This document shows, in pieces, positions 1-8,167 of a stretch of 64,000 bases of DNA. A program made the translations under genes and the position numbers. Below the pieces are notes generated by a model. That model worked only from the letters and a program-made list of their open reading frames with translations. It was not told the origin of the DNA and searched no databases. The stretch comes from Tropicimonas sp. IMCC34043. GTDB taxonomy: Bacteria > Pseudomonadota > Alphaproteobacteria > Rhodobacterales > Rhodobacteraceae. Each line of letters opens with the position of its first letter. Position 1 is the first letter of the stretch. The DNA is taken from positions 186,001-250,000 of the forward strand of contig NZ_QMEK01000003.1 in NCBI RefSeq assembly GCF_003390845.1. The letters run 5' to 3'.

Positions 1-1404
1 ACCGGCACGCCCTGCGCGGATTTTGCCGATGGCGGGTCGCTGAACGTCAACCAGTGGAACACGGTCAACGACGTCTTCCCGTTCTCGCTGCTGCAGCCAC
101 CGACAATCCATGACGACACGCTGTTTCTTGGCTGGGCCGGCATGGACTGGGCGTTCTCCGAGGCGCCGCCGGGCAATGTACTGGCCATCGACGCGCGGAC
201 CGGCGCGTTGAAATGGGAGGCAAGCTTCATCCCCGAGGAGATCCGGCCAAAGACCGGAACCGCCAATGTCTGGGCCTCGATGTCGGTCGATACCGAACGC
301 GACCTGCTGTTCGTGCCGGTCAGTTCGCCGAGCCCGAATTTCTGGGGCGGAAACCGGCTCGACCCGATCCCGATGGCAACTTCGGTGACGGCGCTCGATA
401 CCAACACCGGCAATGTGGTCTGGAGCTACCAACTCGTCCGTCACGACATATGGGATTATGACACCAACGCCGCACCGACCCTGATCGACATCGAAAAGGA
501 CGGGCAGACCATCCCGGCGCTGATCCAGACCACCAAGCAGGGAATGCTCTATGTGCTGAACCGCGAGACCGGCGAGCCGATCTTCCCGGTCGAGGAGCGG
601 GCCGTTGCCGCCTCGGATGCAGAGGGCGAAAAGGCCGCCGCGACGCAGCCGTTCGACACCTGGCTTGAACCGACCAACGATGCCGACGCGATGCCGCCGG
701 TGTTCTGGCTGGCCGATCTGGTCTCGCTCGGACAATGCAGCCGCGATCGCGAGACCTATCGCTACGAGGGGCTTTACACCCCGCCCAGCGAGACCGGGAC
801 GCTGGCCTATCCTTCGACTGCCGGCGGGATGCAATGGGGCGGCGGCGGCTATGACCCGGTCAACCAGAAGTTCTATGTCAATTCCTCGGTGGCGGTGCAG
901 CTGTACAAGCTGATCCCGCGCGCGGAATATCAGGACAAGGGCAGCGGGGCCGAGCAGGGCTATTATCCGCAGAAGGATGCGCCCTATGGCCTGCTGCTGG
1001 AAAACTGGCTCAACTGGGCCGGGATGCCCTGCTGGTCGCCGCCCTACGGGTATCTGTCGGCCTATGATCTGAGGACCGGCAAGCTCGACTGGCGCGAGCC
1101 TTTCGGGCGGGTCCAGCAATGGGGCTTTTACATGCCGCCTTCCTGGGGATCGCCCACGATCGGCGGGCCGGCGGTGACGGCCGGCGGCGTGATCTTCATC
1201 GGGGCGTCGATGGATTCGCGGGTGCGCGCCATCGACGCCGCGACGGGAAAAGAGCTCTGGTCCGATCTGGTGCAGGCGCCCGCAGTTGCGACGCCCGCGG
1301 TCTTTACCCACGAGGGCCGGGACTATGTGGTCTTTGTCGCTGGCGGCAACCCAATCCTGAAGCCGGAGGTGGGCGACCAGGTGGTTGCCTATACCCTGCC
1401 ATAG
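1..1404 (+). CDS. PQQ-dependent dehydrogenase (membrane glucose/quinate dehydrogenase-like), 5' truncated by window
   Basis: The frame is open from base 1 and 467 residues are visible. The start lies outside the window. The protein is a beta-propeller quinoprotein: repeated blocks of the form 'AIDARTGALKWE', 'SVTALDTNTGNVVWSYQ', 'YVLNRETG' and 'RAIDAATGKELWSD' are the W-motif blades of PQQ enzymes. The 'RHDIWDYDTNAAPTLID' stretch near residue 150 is typical of the membrane glucose/quinate dehydrogenase family. The C-terminus ends at the last propeller blade, with no cytochrome c domain. Family members oxidise alcohols or sugars in the periplasm and pass electrons to ubiquinone. The substrate cannot be read from this part, and the N-terminal membrane anchor, if present, would be upstream. 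The next gene is convergent, 58 bp away. Confidence 0.9.
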   Translation, partial: TGTPCADFADGGSLNVNQWNTVNDVFPFSLLQPPTIHDDTLFLGWAGMDWAFSEAPPGNVLAIDARTGALKWEASFIPEEIRPKTGTANVWASMSVDTERDLLFVPVSSPSPNFWGGNRLDPIPMATSVTALDTNTGNVVWSYQLVRHDIWDYDTNAAPTLIDIEKDGQTIPALIQTTKQGMLYVLNRETGEPIFPVEERAVAASDAEGEKAAATQPFDTWLEPTNDADAMPPVFWLADLVSLGQCSRDRETYRYEGLYTPPSETGTLAYPSTAGGMQWGGGGYDPVNQKFYVNSSVAVQLYKLIPRAEYQDKGSGAEQGYYPQKDAPYGLLLENWLNWAGMPCWSPPYGYLSAYDLRTGKLDWREPFGRVQQWGFYMPPSWGSPTIGGPAVTAGGVIFIGASMDSRVRAIDAATGKELWSDLVQAPAVATPAVFTHEGRDYVVFVAGGNPILKPEVGDQVVAYTLP

Positions 1405-1462
1405 AAGTCCTGCGGCGCCCTTCGGGGTGCCGCATCGCCTGCGGGCATCGCCGCGGCGCAGG

Positions 1463-2836
1463 CTATCGCATCGCGCCCAGCCGGGTCAGCAGCCGCGCCC
1501 AGGCGATCAGCCCGGTGCGGAAGCTCGATAGCCGGAAGAACTCGTTCGGCGCGTGGTAGTCCTCGTCCGCCGTGGAAAACGAAAAGAACACCGTACCCGC
1601 GCCCAGATGCCGGGCAAAGATCGCCCCGATGGGGATCGTCGCCCCCATGGCAACGCGCAACGGGCGCTGGCCCAGCAGCTCCTCCAGCACGTCTTCGGCA
1701 AGCGACAGGCCCGGTTGGTCGGGGTCGAGCGCGAAAGCGGCGGATCCCGGGCCATGGCGGGCGATCGACAATTGGTAGCCAGTGGGCAGGTGCCCCCGCA
1801 GGTGCGCCTCGATTGCATCGACCACCGCATCCGGATCCTGCCCGGCGACCAGCCGGCAGGTGATCTTGGCCGTGGCATCGGATGGAATGACGGTCTTGGT
1901 GCCGCTGCCGGCATAGCCGCCTGAAATGCCGTTGAACTCCAGCGTCGGGACCAGCCATTGCCGGGTCAGCAGGTCTGTCCCGGCTGGCAGCGGGTCGGGG
2001 CGAGGTGCGCCGATTGCATCGAAATAGCCGCCGCTTTTGAAATCGACGCTGCGGATCGCGGCCTCGATCAGCGGGTCGGGGGGCGTCGCGCCCTCGGCAA
2101 AGCCCGGCACGGCGACATTTCCCTCGCCGTCATGCAGCGAGGCGAGCAGTGCCACCAGAACCCGGATCGGATTCGGGGCCGAGCCACCATGGCGCCCCGA
2201 ATGCAGATCCTTGCCCGCGCCCGCCACGGTCACGTCAAACGCCACGAGCCCGCGACTTGCCACGGTGACCGAGGGCAGGTCGGCCCGCCACATCGCACCA
2301 TCGGCCGAGACCACCAGATCGCAGCTTAGCCGATCCTTCAGCGCCGCGACTGTCGGTTCGAAATTCGGGCTGCCGCTTTCCTCCTCGCCCTCGATCAGGA
2401 ACTTGATGTTCAGCGGCGGCTGGCCCGCGACCTCTGAAAAGGCGCGGACGACGAACAGGGCAATGGCAAGCGGCCCCTTGTCGTCCGAAACCCCGCGGCC
2501 ATAGAGCCTGTCGTCGCGCACCTCGGGCACGAAGGGCGGGCTGAGCCATTTGTCGAGCGGATCGGGTGGCTGAACGTCATAATGGCCATAGACGAGGATG
2601 GTCGGCGCGGCCGGATCGACGATCCATTCGGCAAGGATGCAGGGGTTGCCCGCGGTCGGGATCTGTTCGACCGCCGGAAAACCGGCGTGGCGCAGCGCGT
2701 CCGCCACAAAGCCCGCCGCGCGTGCGATTTCGGCGCTATAGGCAGGGTCGGCGCTGAGGCTTTCAATCCGAACAAAGTCCTCGATGAAGGCCACGCCCTC
2801 GGCCTCGTGCGCCTTCAGCCAATCCTCGACCGTCAT
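1463..2836 (-). CDS. M20 family dipeptidase/carboxypeptidase
   Basis: This 457-residue protein is a zinc aminoacylase/dipeptidase of the M20 family (carnosinase-like branch). Metal-binding landmarks are in order: 'GHYDVQPPDP' (His85, Asp87), 'YGRGVSDDKG' (Asp118) and 'EGEEESGS' (Glu151/Glu152 as general base and ligand). The start at 2836 was chosen because the ATG overlaps the stop of the upstream SDR gene by 4 nt (ATGA); the frame continues upstream but reads through the SDR gene. It is the last gene of the minus-strand run from 6342. The presence of a cytosolic dipeptidase next to a peptide importer suggests that it hydrolyses imported di- or oligopeptides, but its substrate range is unknown. 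Confidence 0.92.
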   Translation of the reverse strand: MTVEDWLKAHEAEGVAFIEDFVRIESLSADPAYSAEIARAAGFVADALRHAGFPAVEQIPTAGNPCILAEWIVDPAAPTILVYGHYDVQPPDPLDKWLSPPFVPEVRDDRLYGRGVSDDKGPLAIALFVVRAFSEVAGQPPLNIKFLIEGEEESGSPNFEPTVAALKDRLSCDLVVSADGAMWRADLPSVTVASRGLVAFDVTVAGAGKDLHSGRHGGSAPNPIRVLVALLASLHDGEGNVAVPGFAEGATPPDPLIEAAIRSVDFKSGGYFDAIGAPRPDPLPAGTDLLTRQWLVPTLEFNGISGGYAGSGTKTVIPSDATAKITCRLVAGQDPDAVVDAIEAHLRGHLPTGYQLSIARHGPGSAAFALDPDQPGLSLAEDVLEELLGQRPLRVAMGATIPIGAIFARHLGAGTVFFSFSTADEDYHAPNEFFRLSSFRTGLIAWARLLTRLGAMR

Positions 2837-3576
2837 TTGCCGCCATCGACGCCAAGCGTTTCGCCGGTGATCCAGCCCGATTCTTCGGCCGCAAAGAACA
2901 GCACCGCGTTGGCGATGTCCTCGGACCGGCCAAGACGGCGCATGGCGATCCGGTCCAGCAGCGCCTGCTGCCCGGCCGCGCCCATGGCGTCCCACTGCTG
3001 TTCCGTCGTCGGGTTCGAACGCACGAAACCGGGGGCGACGCAGTTGACGGTGATCCCGAAGGGGCCGAGTTCATGGGCAAGTTGCCGGGTCAGGCCGATC
3101 TGGCCGGCCTTGGCACTGGCATAGGCCTGGATACCGGTCAGGCTGACGCCGCGGCCCGCGCCGCTGGAGATATTGACCACGCGTCCCCAACCGGCGGCCT
3201 TCATCGTCGGCGCGACGGCTTGCGTCGCAAAGAAGCTGCCCGAAAGGTTGGCGTCGAAGATCACCTGCCAGTCCTGTGGCGAGATTTCCTCGATAGGCCG
3301 GCCGACCTGACCCCGCACGCCACCGGCGCAATTGACAAGGATCTCGGCGCCAAGCCCGGAGAGCGCGGCCTGAACCGCCCCATGATCGCCCATATCGACC
3401 GCCAGCGTCTGCAGGCGGTCACCTCCAGAGGTGGCGGTTTCTGCCAACCCCTCGGCGTTGATATCGACCGCGTGAACCCGCGCACCGCGTTCGACAAAGG
3501 CGAGTGCTATGGCGCGGCCGATGCCGTGGGCGGCGCCGGTCACGACGACGGTGCGGTTTTCGAAATTGCGGTTCAT
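2833..3576 (-). CDS. SDR family NAD(P)-dependent oxidoreductase
   Basis: This is a classical short-chain dehydrogenase of 247 residues. The cofactor motif 'TGAAHGIG' sits at residues 13-20, 'NCAGG' near 82, catalytic Ser138 in 'NISSG', and Tyr152/Lys156 in 'YASAK'. The C-terminal 'ITGETLGVDGG' is typical of the FabG-like subgroup. Asp38 in 'AVDIN' at the end of beta-2 favours NAD over NADP. It overlaps the ketopantoate-reductase-like gene upstream by 4 nt and the M20 gene downstream by 4 nt, so all three are likely translationally coupled. The substrate is not predictable; the context suggests oxidation or reduction of a hydroxy or keto acid released from an imported compound. Confidence 0.92.
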   Translation of the reverse strand: MNRNFENRTVVVTGAAHGIGRAIALAFVERGARVHAVDINAEGLAETATSGGDRLQTLAVDMGDHGAVQAALSGLGAEILVNCAGGVRGQVGRPIEEISPQDWQVIFDANLSGSFFATQAVAPTMKAAGWGRVVNISSGAGRGVSLTGIQAYASAKAGQIGLTRQLAHELGPFGITVNCVAPGFVRSNPTTEQQWDAMGAAGQQALLDRIAMRRLGRSEDIANAVLFFAAEESGWITGETLGVDGGK

Positions 3577-4613
3577 GCGCTGGCCCCTTCCTGTCCGTCC
3601 AGCACGGCGAGGTTCGCCATCGACAGGCCGCGCGTGCCATCCTCGATCTCGCGGATCAAGGCGATCAGCCGCCGGGTCAGGGGGGTCGGCACGCCAAGGC
3701 GCTGACCCTCGGACACGATCGGGCCAAGCTGCGCCTCGACCTCGGTCTTGCGTTTGCGGATCGCCAGATCGCGCCAGATGCCCGAATGGCTTTTGCTCGA
3801 GGTTCGGTTGTGCGCGACCATCTCGGCGAAGGATGCATCGACCAGCGATTGCGGGGCGCCGGGCATGAAGGCCTCGGGGTCGAAGCCGTTGAAGCCCTCG
3901 GTCCGGATGCCGCGTTCGGTGGCGACCGAGCCGACCTCCTGGCCAAGCCGGGTCAGCACGTCGCGTGCCTCGGCCGCGTCGAGCACATCGGCGATGCTGT
4001 CGTCGGTCAGCGCCGTGGCGAACAACAGCGCGCCATAGACCAGCTTGCCCCAGAGATAGCCCCAGATATTGTCGGTCAGCACCGCGTCGGGCTCGAATTC
4101 CTGCATCAGGCCGTGCAGGGCCGTGATGCGTGGCGTCGTGCGGTTGTCGATCTCGCCCACCACCACGGCTCCCTTGCCGCTGTAGTGAACGACGCCGGGG
4201 GAAAGGTAATCGGCGCCGAAGTTGACAAAGCAGCCGATGGTCCGGCCTTCGCCCACAGCCTCGGAAATCGCGATTTCGTTCAGCCCGTTCTGGGCCGATA
4301 CGACCATGGCGTCCGGGGTCAGGTGCGGGGCAAGTTCGGTGATCGCGCCGCGGGTATGCAGCGCCTTCACGCAGAGAAAGGTAAGCCCGAACCGGCCTTC
4401 GAGTTCTTCGGGGGTGAAGGCCGGGGCCTGCACGGTTGCGGTCCAGAGCGGACCTTCGATCCGCAGACCATTGGCGCGGATCGCTGCCACATGATCGACG
4501 GCATTGTCGACAAAGACCACCTCGTGACCCGCGCGCAGGAAGGCGGCCCCAAGCGTGCCGCCGATGGCGCCAGCGCCCCAGATCAGGATCGGCCCTGCGG
4601 GCAGCGCGGTCAT
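3573..4613 (-). CDS. Ketopantoate reductase (PanE/ApbA)-family protein
   Basis: This 346-residue protein has an N-terminal Rossmann domain ('GAGAIGG' at residues 13-19, 'SAQNG' at 106-110) and a C-terminal helical ApbA domain, so it belongs to the 2-dehydropantoate 2-reductase family (NADPH-dependent reduction of 2-keto acids). The catalytic Lys is present (Lys190 in 'WGKLVYG'), but the position four residues later, Asn in E. coli PanE, is Gly194 here. Together with its place in a catabolic-looking cluster, this argues against pantothenate synthesis as its role. The start ATG overlaps the stop of the creatininase gene (4 nt). It probably acts on another 2-keto or hydroxy acid. Confidence 0.85.
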   Translation of the reverse strand: MTALPAGPILIWGAGAIGGTLGAAFLRAGHEVVFVDNAVDHVAAIRANGLRIEGPLWTATVQAPAFTPEELEGRFGLTFLCVKALHTRGAITELAPHLTPDAMVVSAQNGLNEIAISEAVGEGRTIGCFVNFGADYLSPGVVHYSGKGAVVVGEIDNRTTPRITALHGLMQEFEPDAVLTDNIWGYLWGKLVYGALLFATALTDDSIADVLDAAEARDVLTRLGQEVGSVATERGIRTEGFNGFDPEAFMPGAPQSLVDASFAEMVAHNRTSSKSHSGIWRDLAIRKRKTEVEAQLGPIVSEGQRLGVPTPLTRRLIALIREIEDGTRGLSMANLAVLDGQEGASA

Positions 4614-5308
4614 TCCCAGGGTCCCTGCATCATCGCGCGGGTCTCGGTCACGCCGGTGTTCCAGACCGCCAGCATGTCCTCGTCTGGGCGTTGATAGAGA
4701 CCGCCGAAGTTGCCATCGCCCAGATAGGCGCGGACCTTCTCGGGGTCCATCGCGCGCATCCGAGCAAGATCGATCATCGGTTTCTTCTGGGTCGGATAGT
4801 CACGGGCAAGTCGCGTCCAGGGAAAGTTCTCCATCCACGAGGCGTGGCTGGCGACCGGGTCGATTTCCTGGACCTTTGCGAAGGTCTGCGGCGCGTTCCA
4901 CCAGTTGTGAAACTTGACCGAGGTGCCGGGATGGTCGGCCATCCACTCGATGGCGAGGCTGCCGGCGGGCTGGTTGCCGCCATGCCCGTTGACGATGAAG
5001 ATCCTGCGAAAGCCCTGATGGTAAAGTCCGTCAAGGATATCGCGCACGACGCTGACATAGGTTTCGATGCGCAGGCTGATCGTGCCTGGGTAGGCGACGA
5101 AATAGGGCGTCACGCCATAGGCCAGGACCGGAAATACCGGGATCCCCAGCGGTTCGGCCGCCTCGATCGCAATGCGTTCGGACAGGATCGAGTCGACCGA
5201 CAGCGACAGACCGGCGTGTTGTTCGGTGCTCCCCAGCGGCAGAACGGCAAGATCGTCGGTCTTCAGATAGGCCTCGACCTGTTCCCATCCCATGTCGGCG
5301 ATTTTCAT
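4610..5308 (-). CDS. Creatininase-family amidohydrolase
   Basis: This 232-residue protein belongs to the creatininase family. The N-terminal signature 'LPLGSTEQHAGLSLSVD' carries the expected metal ligands Glu29, His31 and Asp39, and 'VNGHGGNQ' (His109) followed by Glu121 gives the second set. Family members hydrolyse cyclic amides such as creatinine or N-formylglycinamide-like compounds, or act in cofactor maturation (MftE). No mycofactocin genes are present, so a catabolic amide hydrolase is more likely. It is slightly shorter than true creatininases (about 260 residues). It overlaps the regulator gene upstream (4 nt) and the PanE-like gene downstream (4 nt). Confidence 0.88.
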   Translation of the reverse strand: MKIADMGWEQVEAYLKTDDLAVLPLGSTEQHAGLSLSVDSILSERIAIEAAEPLGIPVFPVLAYGVTPYFVAYPGTISLRIETYVSVVRDILDGLYHQGFRRIFIVNGHGGNQPAGSLAIEWMADHPGTSVKFHNWWNAPQTFAKVQEIDPVASHASWMENFPWTRLARDYPTQKKPMIDLARMRAMDPEKVRAYLGDGNFGGLYQRPDEDMLAVWNTGVTETRAMMQGPWE

Positions 5309-6342
5309 GATGCTTCCTTGCTTGTCTGGATCGGTTCGGTCCGAGGCGGGTTTTCGCCGCCCGGCAGGATATGCGGGCGCACGGCGGTCTCGACATCGCC
5401 CGGATCGGGCATGTGCAGATATTCGATGCGCGTCGCTTCAGCGGGGGCGAGGTCGGCGGCAGATTCGGCACCGGTCGAGAACACCAGCACGTCGCAGCGC
5501 GCGACATGGGCGGCAAGGTCGGACGCGTCGATATCGAGCGCGGTGACATCCTGCACATGGGGCGCGAAACGGCGCACGCCGAGCTCCAGGACCGGCAGGA
5601 AATCGGCAAAGCGCGAGACGACGACCATTCGCGTCATCGGACGGACTGCGGCCAGCGCCATGCGGGTGGTCTCGGCGGGGATGAAGCGGACGGCGACGAC
5701 GGGGCGGTTCGGCGCAATCCGGCCAAGACGGTCGCGCAGGCTTGCGAAGGTCACGATCAGGTCGGCGGACTGCAGCGCCTCGGCCGCCGAGCGTTCCGCC
5801 TCGGGGTCGTCGGGCGCCAGCACCAGTGCAGACACCATGGCGCCATCGCCAAGCTGTTCGGTCAGCCGGGCGGCATAGCTCAGGGTTGCGGCCTCGAACA
5901 GGCCGACCATGAAGACACGCGGCCGCGCGGCCTCGGCAAGCCGGTGGATCGTGCGGGCATTGAGGATCGCCGAGATGTCGGAGGCATCGAGCCCGGCTGT
6001 GCGCAGGCGGTCGACCAGCACATCGACCCCGGCCGCGATGGCGCTGACCCGCCGGTCGGCGCCAAGGCGTGCCAGCCGCGAGTGGGCGACATAGGTACCC
6101 GATCCGACCTGCGCTTCCAGCAGGCCCTCGGCCTTCATCTCGGTATAGGTCTTGGCCACGGTCGCAGGGGCCACGCCAAGTGCCTCGGCCATGTCGCGGA
6201 CCGAGGGCAGGGGGCTGCCGATGGCAAGACGGCCGCTCGAGATCGCATGAATCAGGTGGGCGCGGATCTGCTGGCCAAGCGGAATTGCCAGGTTGCGGTC
6301 GACCTTGCTCAGGCTGCGGGCGCTGCCCTCTTTTGTCTGCAT
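5305..6342 (-). CDS. GntR-family regulator with an unusual C-terminal sensor domain
   Basis: Residues about 15-85 form a GntR winged helix-turn-helix ('LPSVRDMAEALGVAPATVAK', then 'GLLEAQVGSGTYV'). The remaining ~245 residues do not look like FCD, UTRA or aminotransferase (MocR) domains. They alternate beta and alpha segments ('RVFMVGLFEA', 'ADLIVTFAS', 'PVVAVRFIP', 'RMVVVSRFADFLP', 'CDVLVFSTGAES') suggesting a two-lobed Rossmann-like ligand-binding fold. This is the first gene of the minus-strand run and diverges from the substrate-binding protein gene at 6518. It probably controls both directions, sensing the imported substrate. The ATG at 6342 has no clear Shine-Dalgarno sequence. Confidence 0.85.
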   Translation of the reverse strand: MQTKEGSARSLSKVDRNLAIPLGQQIRAHLIHAISSGRLAIGSPLPSVRDMAEALGVAPATVAKTYTEMKAEGLLEAQVGSGTYVAHSRLARLGADRRVSAIAAGVDVLVDRLRTAGLDASDISAILNARTIHRLAEAARPRVFMVGLFEAATLSYAARLTEQLGDGAMVSALVLAPDDPEAERSAAEALQSADLIVTFASLRDRLGRIAPNRPVVAVRFIPAETTRMALAAVRPMTRMVVVSRFADFLPVLELGVRRFAPHVQDVTALDIDASDLAAHVARCDVLVFSTGAESAADLAPAEATRIEYLHMPDPGDVETAVRPHILPGGENPPRTEPIQTSKEAS

Positions 6343-6352
6343 AATTAATACA
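6338..6352. promoter_or_regulatory. Candidate GntR operator (imperfect palindrome)
   Basis: The AT-rich stretch TGCATAATTAATACA is an imperfect palindrome (TGyAT...ATrCA, 10 of 15 positions symmetric). It overlaps the start codon of the GntR-type gene in the divergent 175-bp control region. GntR proteins of this arrangement often bind their own promoter, so this is a plausible autoregulatory site. It is a single copy and the evidence is weak. Confidence 0.25.
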
Positions 6353-6517
6353 CTTTTCGCGGACTTACTGAACGTTATGGCCTATTATCTTCAGGCTAAC
6401 CCCGATTTCCAGAGAATTGTATCATTGACCTGCAACTATTTTTGGGAAGTGTGTTGTGAAGGTATAACGATCTCGCCTTGAGGCGGGGCTCGAAATTTCG
6501 CCATCAGGAGGGTGAAC

Positions 6518-8095
6518 ATGAAGACGATCTCGCTGACTGCCGTATCGGTGGCCGCACTTTTCGCGGTCACGCTTGCCGCCGAGGCTCAGGAGCGCGGCGG
6601 CGTGATGACCTATGGTCGTTACGCCGACAGCCTGTTCCTCGACCCGGTGCTGAACGACGCCAACGTCGACATCTGGATCCTGTCGAACATGTACGACACG
6701 CTGTTGCTGCCCTCGGCCGACGGCAAGGGGGTAGAGCCGGGGCTGGCGACCGAATGGTCGGTGGCCGACGACGCCATGTCGGTGACGCTGACCCTGCGCG
6801 ACGGCATCAAGTTCTCGGACGGCACACCGATCACGGTCGAAGACGTGGTCTGGTCGCTCGATCGCGCGCGCAATCCCGACAACGGCATCTGGAACTTCCT
6901 GCTCGCCTCGGTGGCCTCGGTCGAGGCGCCGGACGACAAGACCGTCAAGTTGGTGCTGAGCCAGCCGGACCCGGCCATCGAGGCCGCCCTGACGGTGTTC
7001 AATGCCGCCATCATGCCCAAGGCCGCCTTCGAGGCGATGCCGGGCGACACCGATGCGGCCAAGGCCGAAGCCTTCGCCAAGGCGCCCATCGGCTCTGGCC
7101 CCTTCGTGCTGACAAGCTGGGATCGCGGTTCCAAGATGGAGCTGGTGCGCAACGAATACTACTGGGCCGAAGGTGCCGACGGCAAGCCGCTTCCCTATCT
7201 TGACGGGCTGACCTTCGAGGTCATTCCTGACGACGCAACCCGCATCCTGCGCCTGCAGTCGGGCGAGATCGACGGCGCGGAACTGATCCCGTTCTCGCGG
7301 GTCAACGAACTGGATGCGGCGCCCGGCATCAACATGGAACTCTTCCCTTCGACCCGGGTGCAATACGTGACGCTGAACGTGCGCCCCGAGATCGCCGGCA
7401 AGGAAAACCCGCTGTCCGACCCGAAGGTCCGCGAGGCGATGAATTATGCGGCCAACAAGATGGCCATCATTCAGGTCGTGACCTATGGCGTCGGCACGCC
7501 GATGCAGACGTTCATGTCGTCCGCCACGCCGCTCGCGGCATCGAACGGACCGCTCTATCCCTATGATCTCGACAAGGCGAAGGCGCTGATCGCCGAGTCG
7601 GGCTATCCCGACGGTTTCTCGACCTCGATCCTCGTGCTGGCGGGCAACCAGGACGAGATCGGTATCGCCACCGCGCTGCAACAGATGTGGAGCCAGATAG
7701 GCGTCAAGCTGGAGATCCTGCAGGTCGACAATGCCACGCGGACCCAGGAATATCGCGACGGCACCTTCGACATGCGCGCCGCGGCCTGGACCAACGACAT
7801 CGCCGATCCGGGCCAGATCACGTCCTATTTCGCCTATTCGCCGACCATCGACGCGCTGCACAGCGGCTGGAAAAGCGACGAGGTCGATACCCTGTTCGTC
7901 GCCTCGCAAAGCGAGATCGACCCCAAGGTCCGCGCCGAGCAATATGCCCGCATCCAGGAGATCTTCAACACCACCGGCCCGACTGTCCCGCTTTACGAAA
8001 CGCCCTATCCGGTGGCCCTGCAGGACAGCGTGCATGGCTTCGTGCAGATCCCGCTTGGCAACAACATCTTCCGCGAAACCTGGCTGGAAAAGTAA
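6518..8095 (+). CDS. ABC transporter substrate-binding protein, family 5 (peptide type)
   Basis: This 525-residue periplasmic solute-binding protein of the DppA/OppA family (SBP_bac_5) has a signal peptide at residues 1-22 ('ALFAVTLAAEAQE'). Family landmarks include 'GLATEWSVADD', 'LRDGIKFSDGTPITVEDVVW' and 'DPKVREAMNYAANK'. The ATG at 6518 was preferred to the in-frame GTG at 6512 because AGGAGG (6507-6512) lies 5 nt before it. It is the first gene of a five-gene importer operon, followed by a GC hairpin before the permease. The ligand is probably a peptide or peptide-like compound; the neighbouring peptidases and the creatininase-like hydrolase fit this. Confidence 0.93.
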   Translation: MKTISLTAVSVAALFAVTLAAEAQERGGVMTYGRYADSLFLDPVLNDANVDIWILSNMYDTLLLPSADGKGVEPGLATEWSVADDAMSVTLTLRDGIKFSDGTPITVEDVVWSLDRARNPDNGIWNFLLASVASVEAPDDKTVKLVLSQPDPAIEAALTVFNAAIMPKAAFEAMPGDTDAAKAEAFAKAPIGSGPFVLTSWDRGSKMELVRNEYYWAEGADGKPLPYLDGLTFEVIPDDATRILRLQSGEIDGAELIPFSRVNELDAAPGINMELFPSTRVQYVTLNVRPEIAGKENPLSDPKVREAMNYAANKMAIIQVVTYGVGTPMQTFMSSATPLAASNGPLYPYDLDKAKALIAESGYPDGFSTSILVLAGNQDEIGIATALQQMWSQIGVKLEILQVDNATRTQEYRDGTFDMRAAAWTNDIADPGQITSYFAYSPTIDALHSGWKSDEVDTLFVASQSEIDPKVRAEQYARIQEIFNTTGPTVPLYETPYPVALQDSVHGFVQIPLGNNIFRETWLEK

Positions 8096-8109
8096 CAGTG
8101 TCGAGGAAT

Positions 8110-8129
8110 GCGGGCGCGCTTGCGCCCGC
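8110..8129 (+). terminator. Intercistronic GC hairpin after the binding-protein gene
   Basis: GCGGGCGC and GCGCCCGC form a perfect 8-bp stem with a 4-nt loop (GCTT), followed by CTTT. It lies in the 72-bp gap between the binding-protein gene and its permease gene. There is no long U-run, so it is more likely a partial terminator or a 3' mRNA stabiliser that raises binding-protein levels than a full stop. Confidence 0.6.
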
Positions 8130-8167
8130 GCTTTCCCAAATGCACGAACGTCCGGGCGCCCCGCGTG

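Noticed and set aside
4610-5308. Mycofactocin maturation protein MftE as identity of the creatininase-like gene
   Set aside because: No mftA, mftB, mftC or mftD genes occur in the window; the neighbours are transport and catabolic genes.
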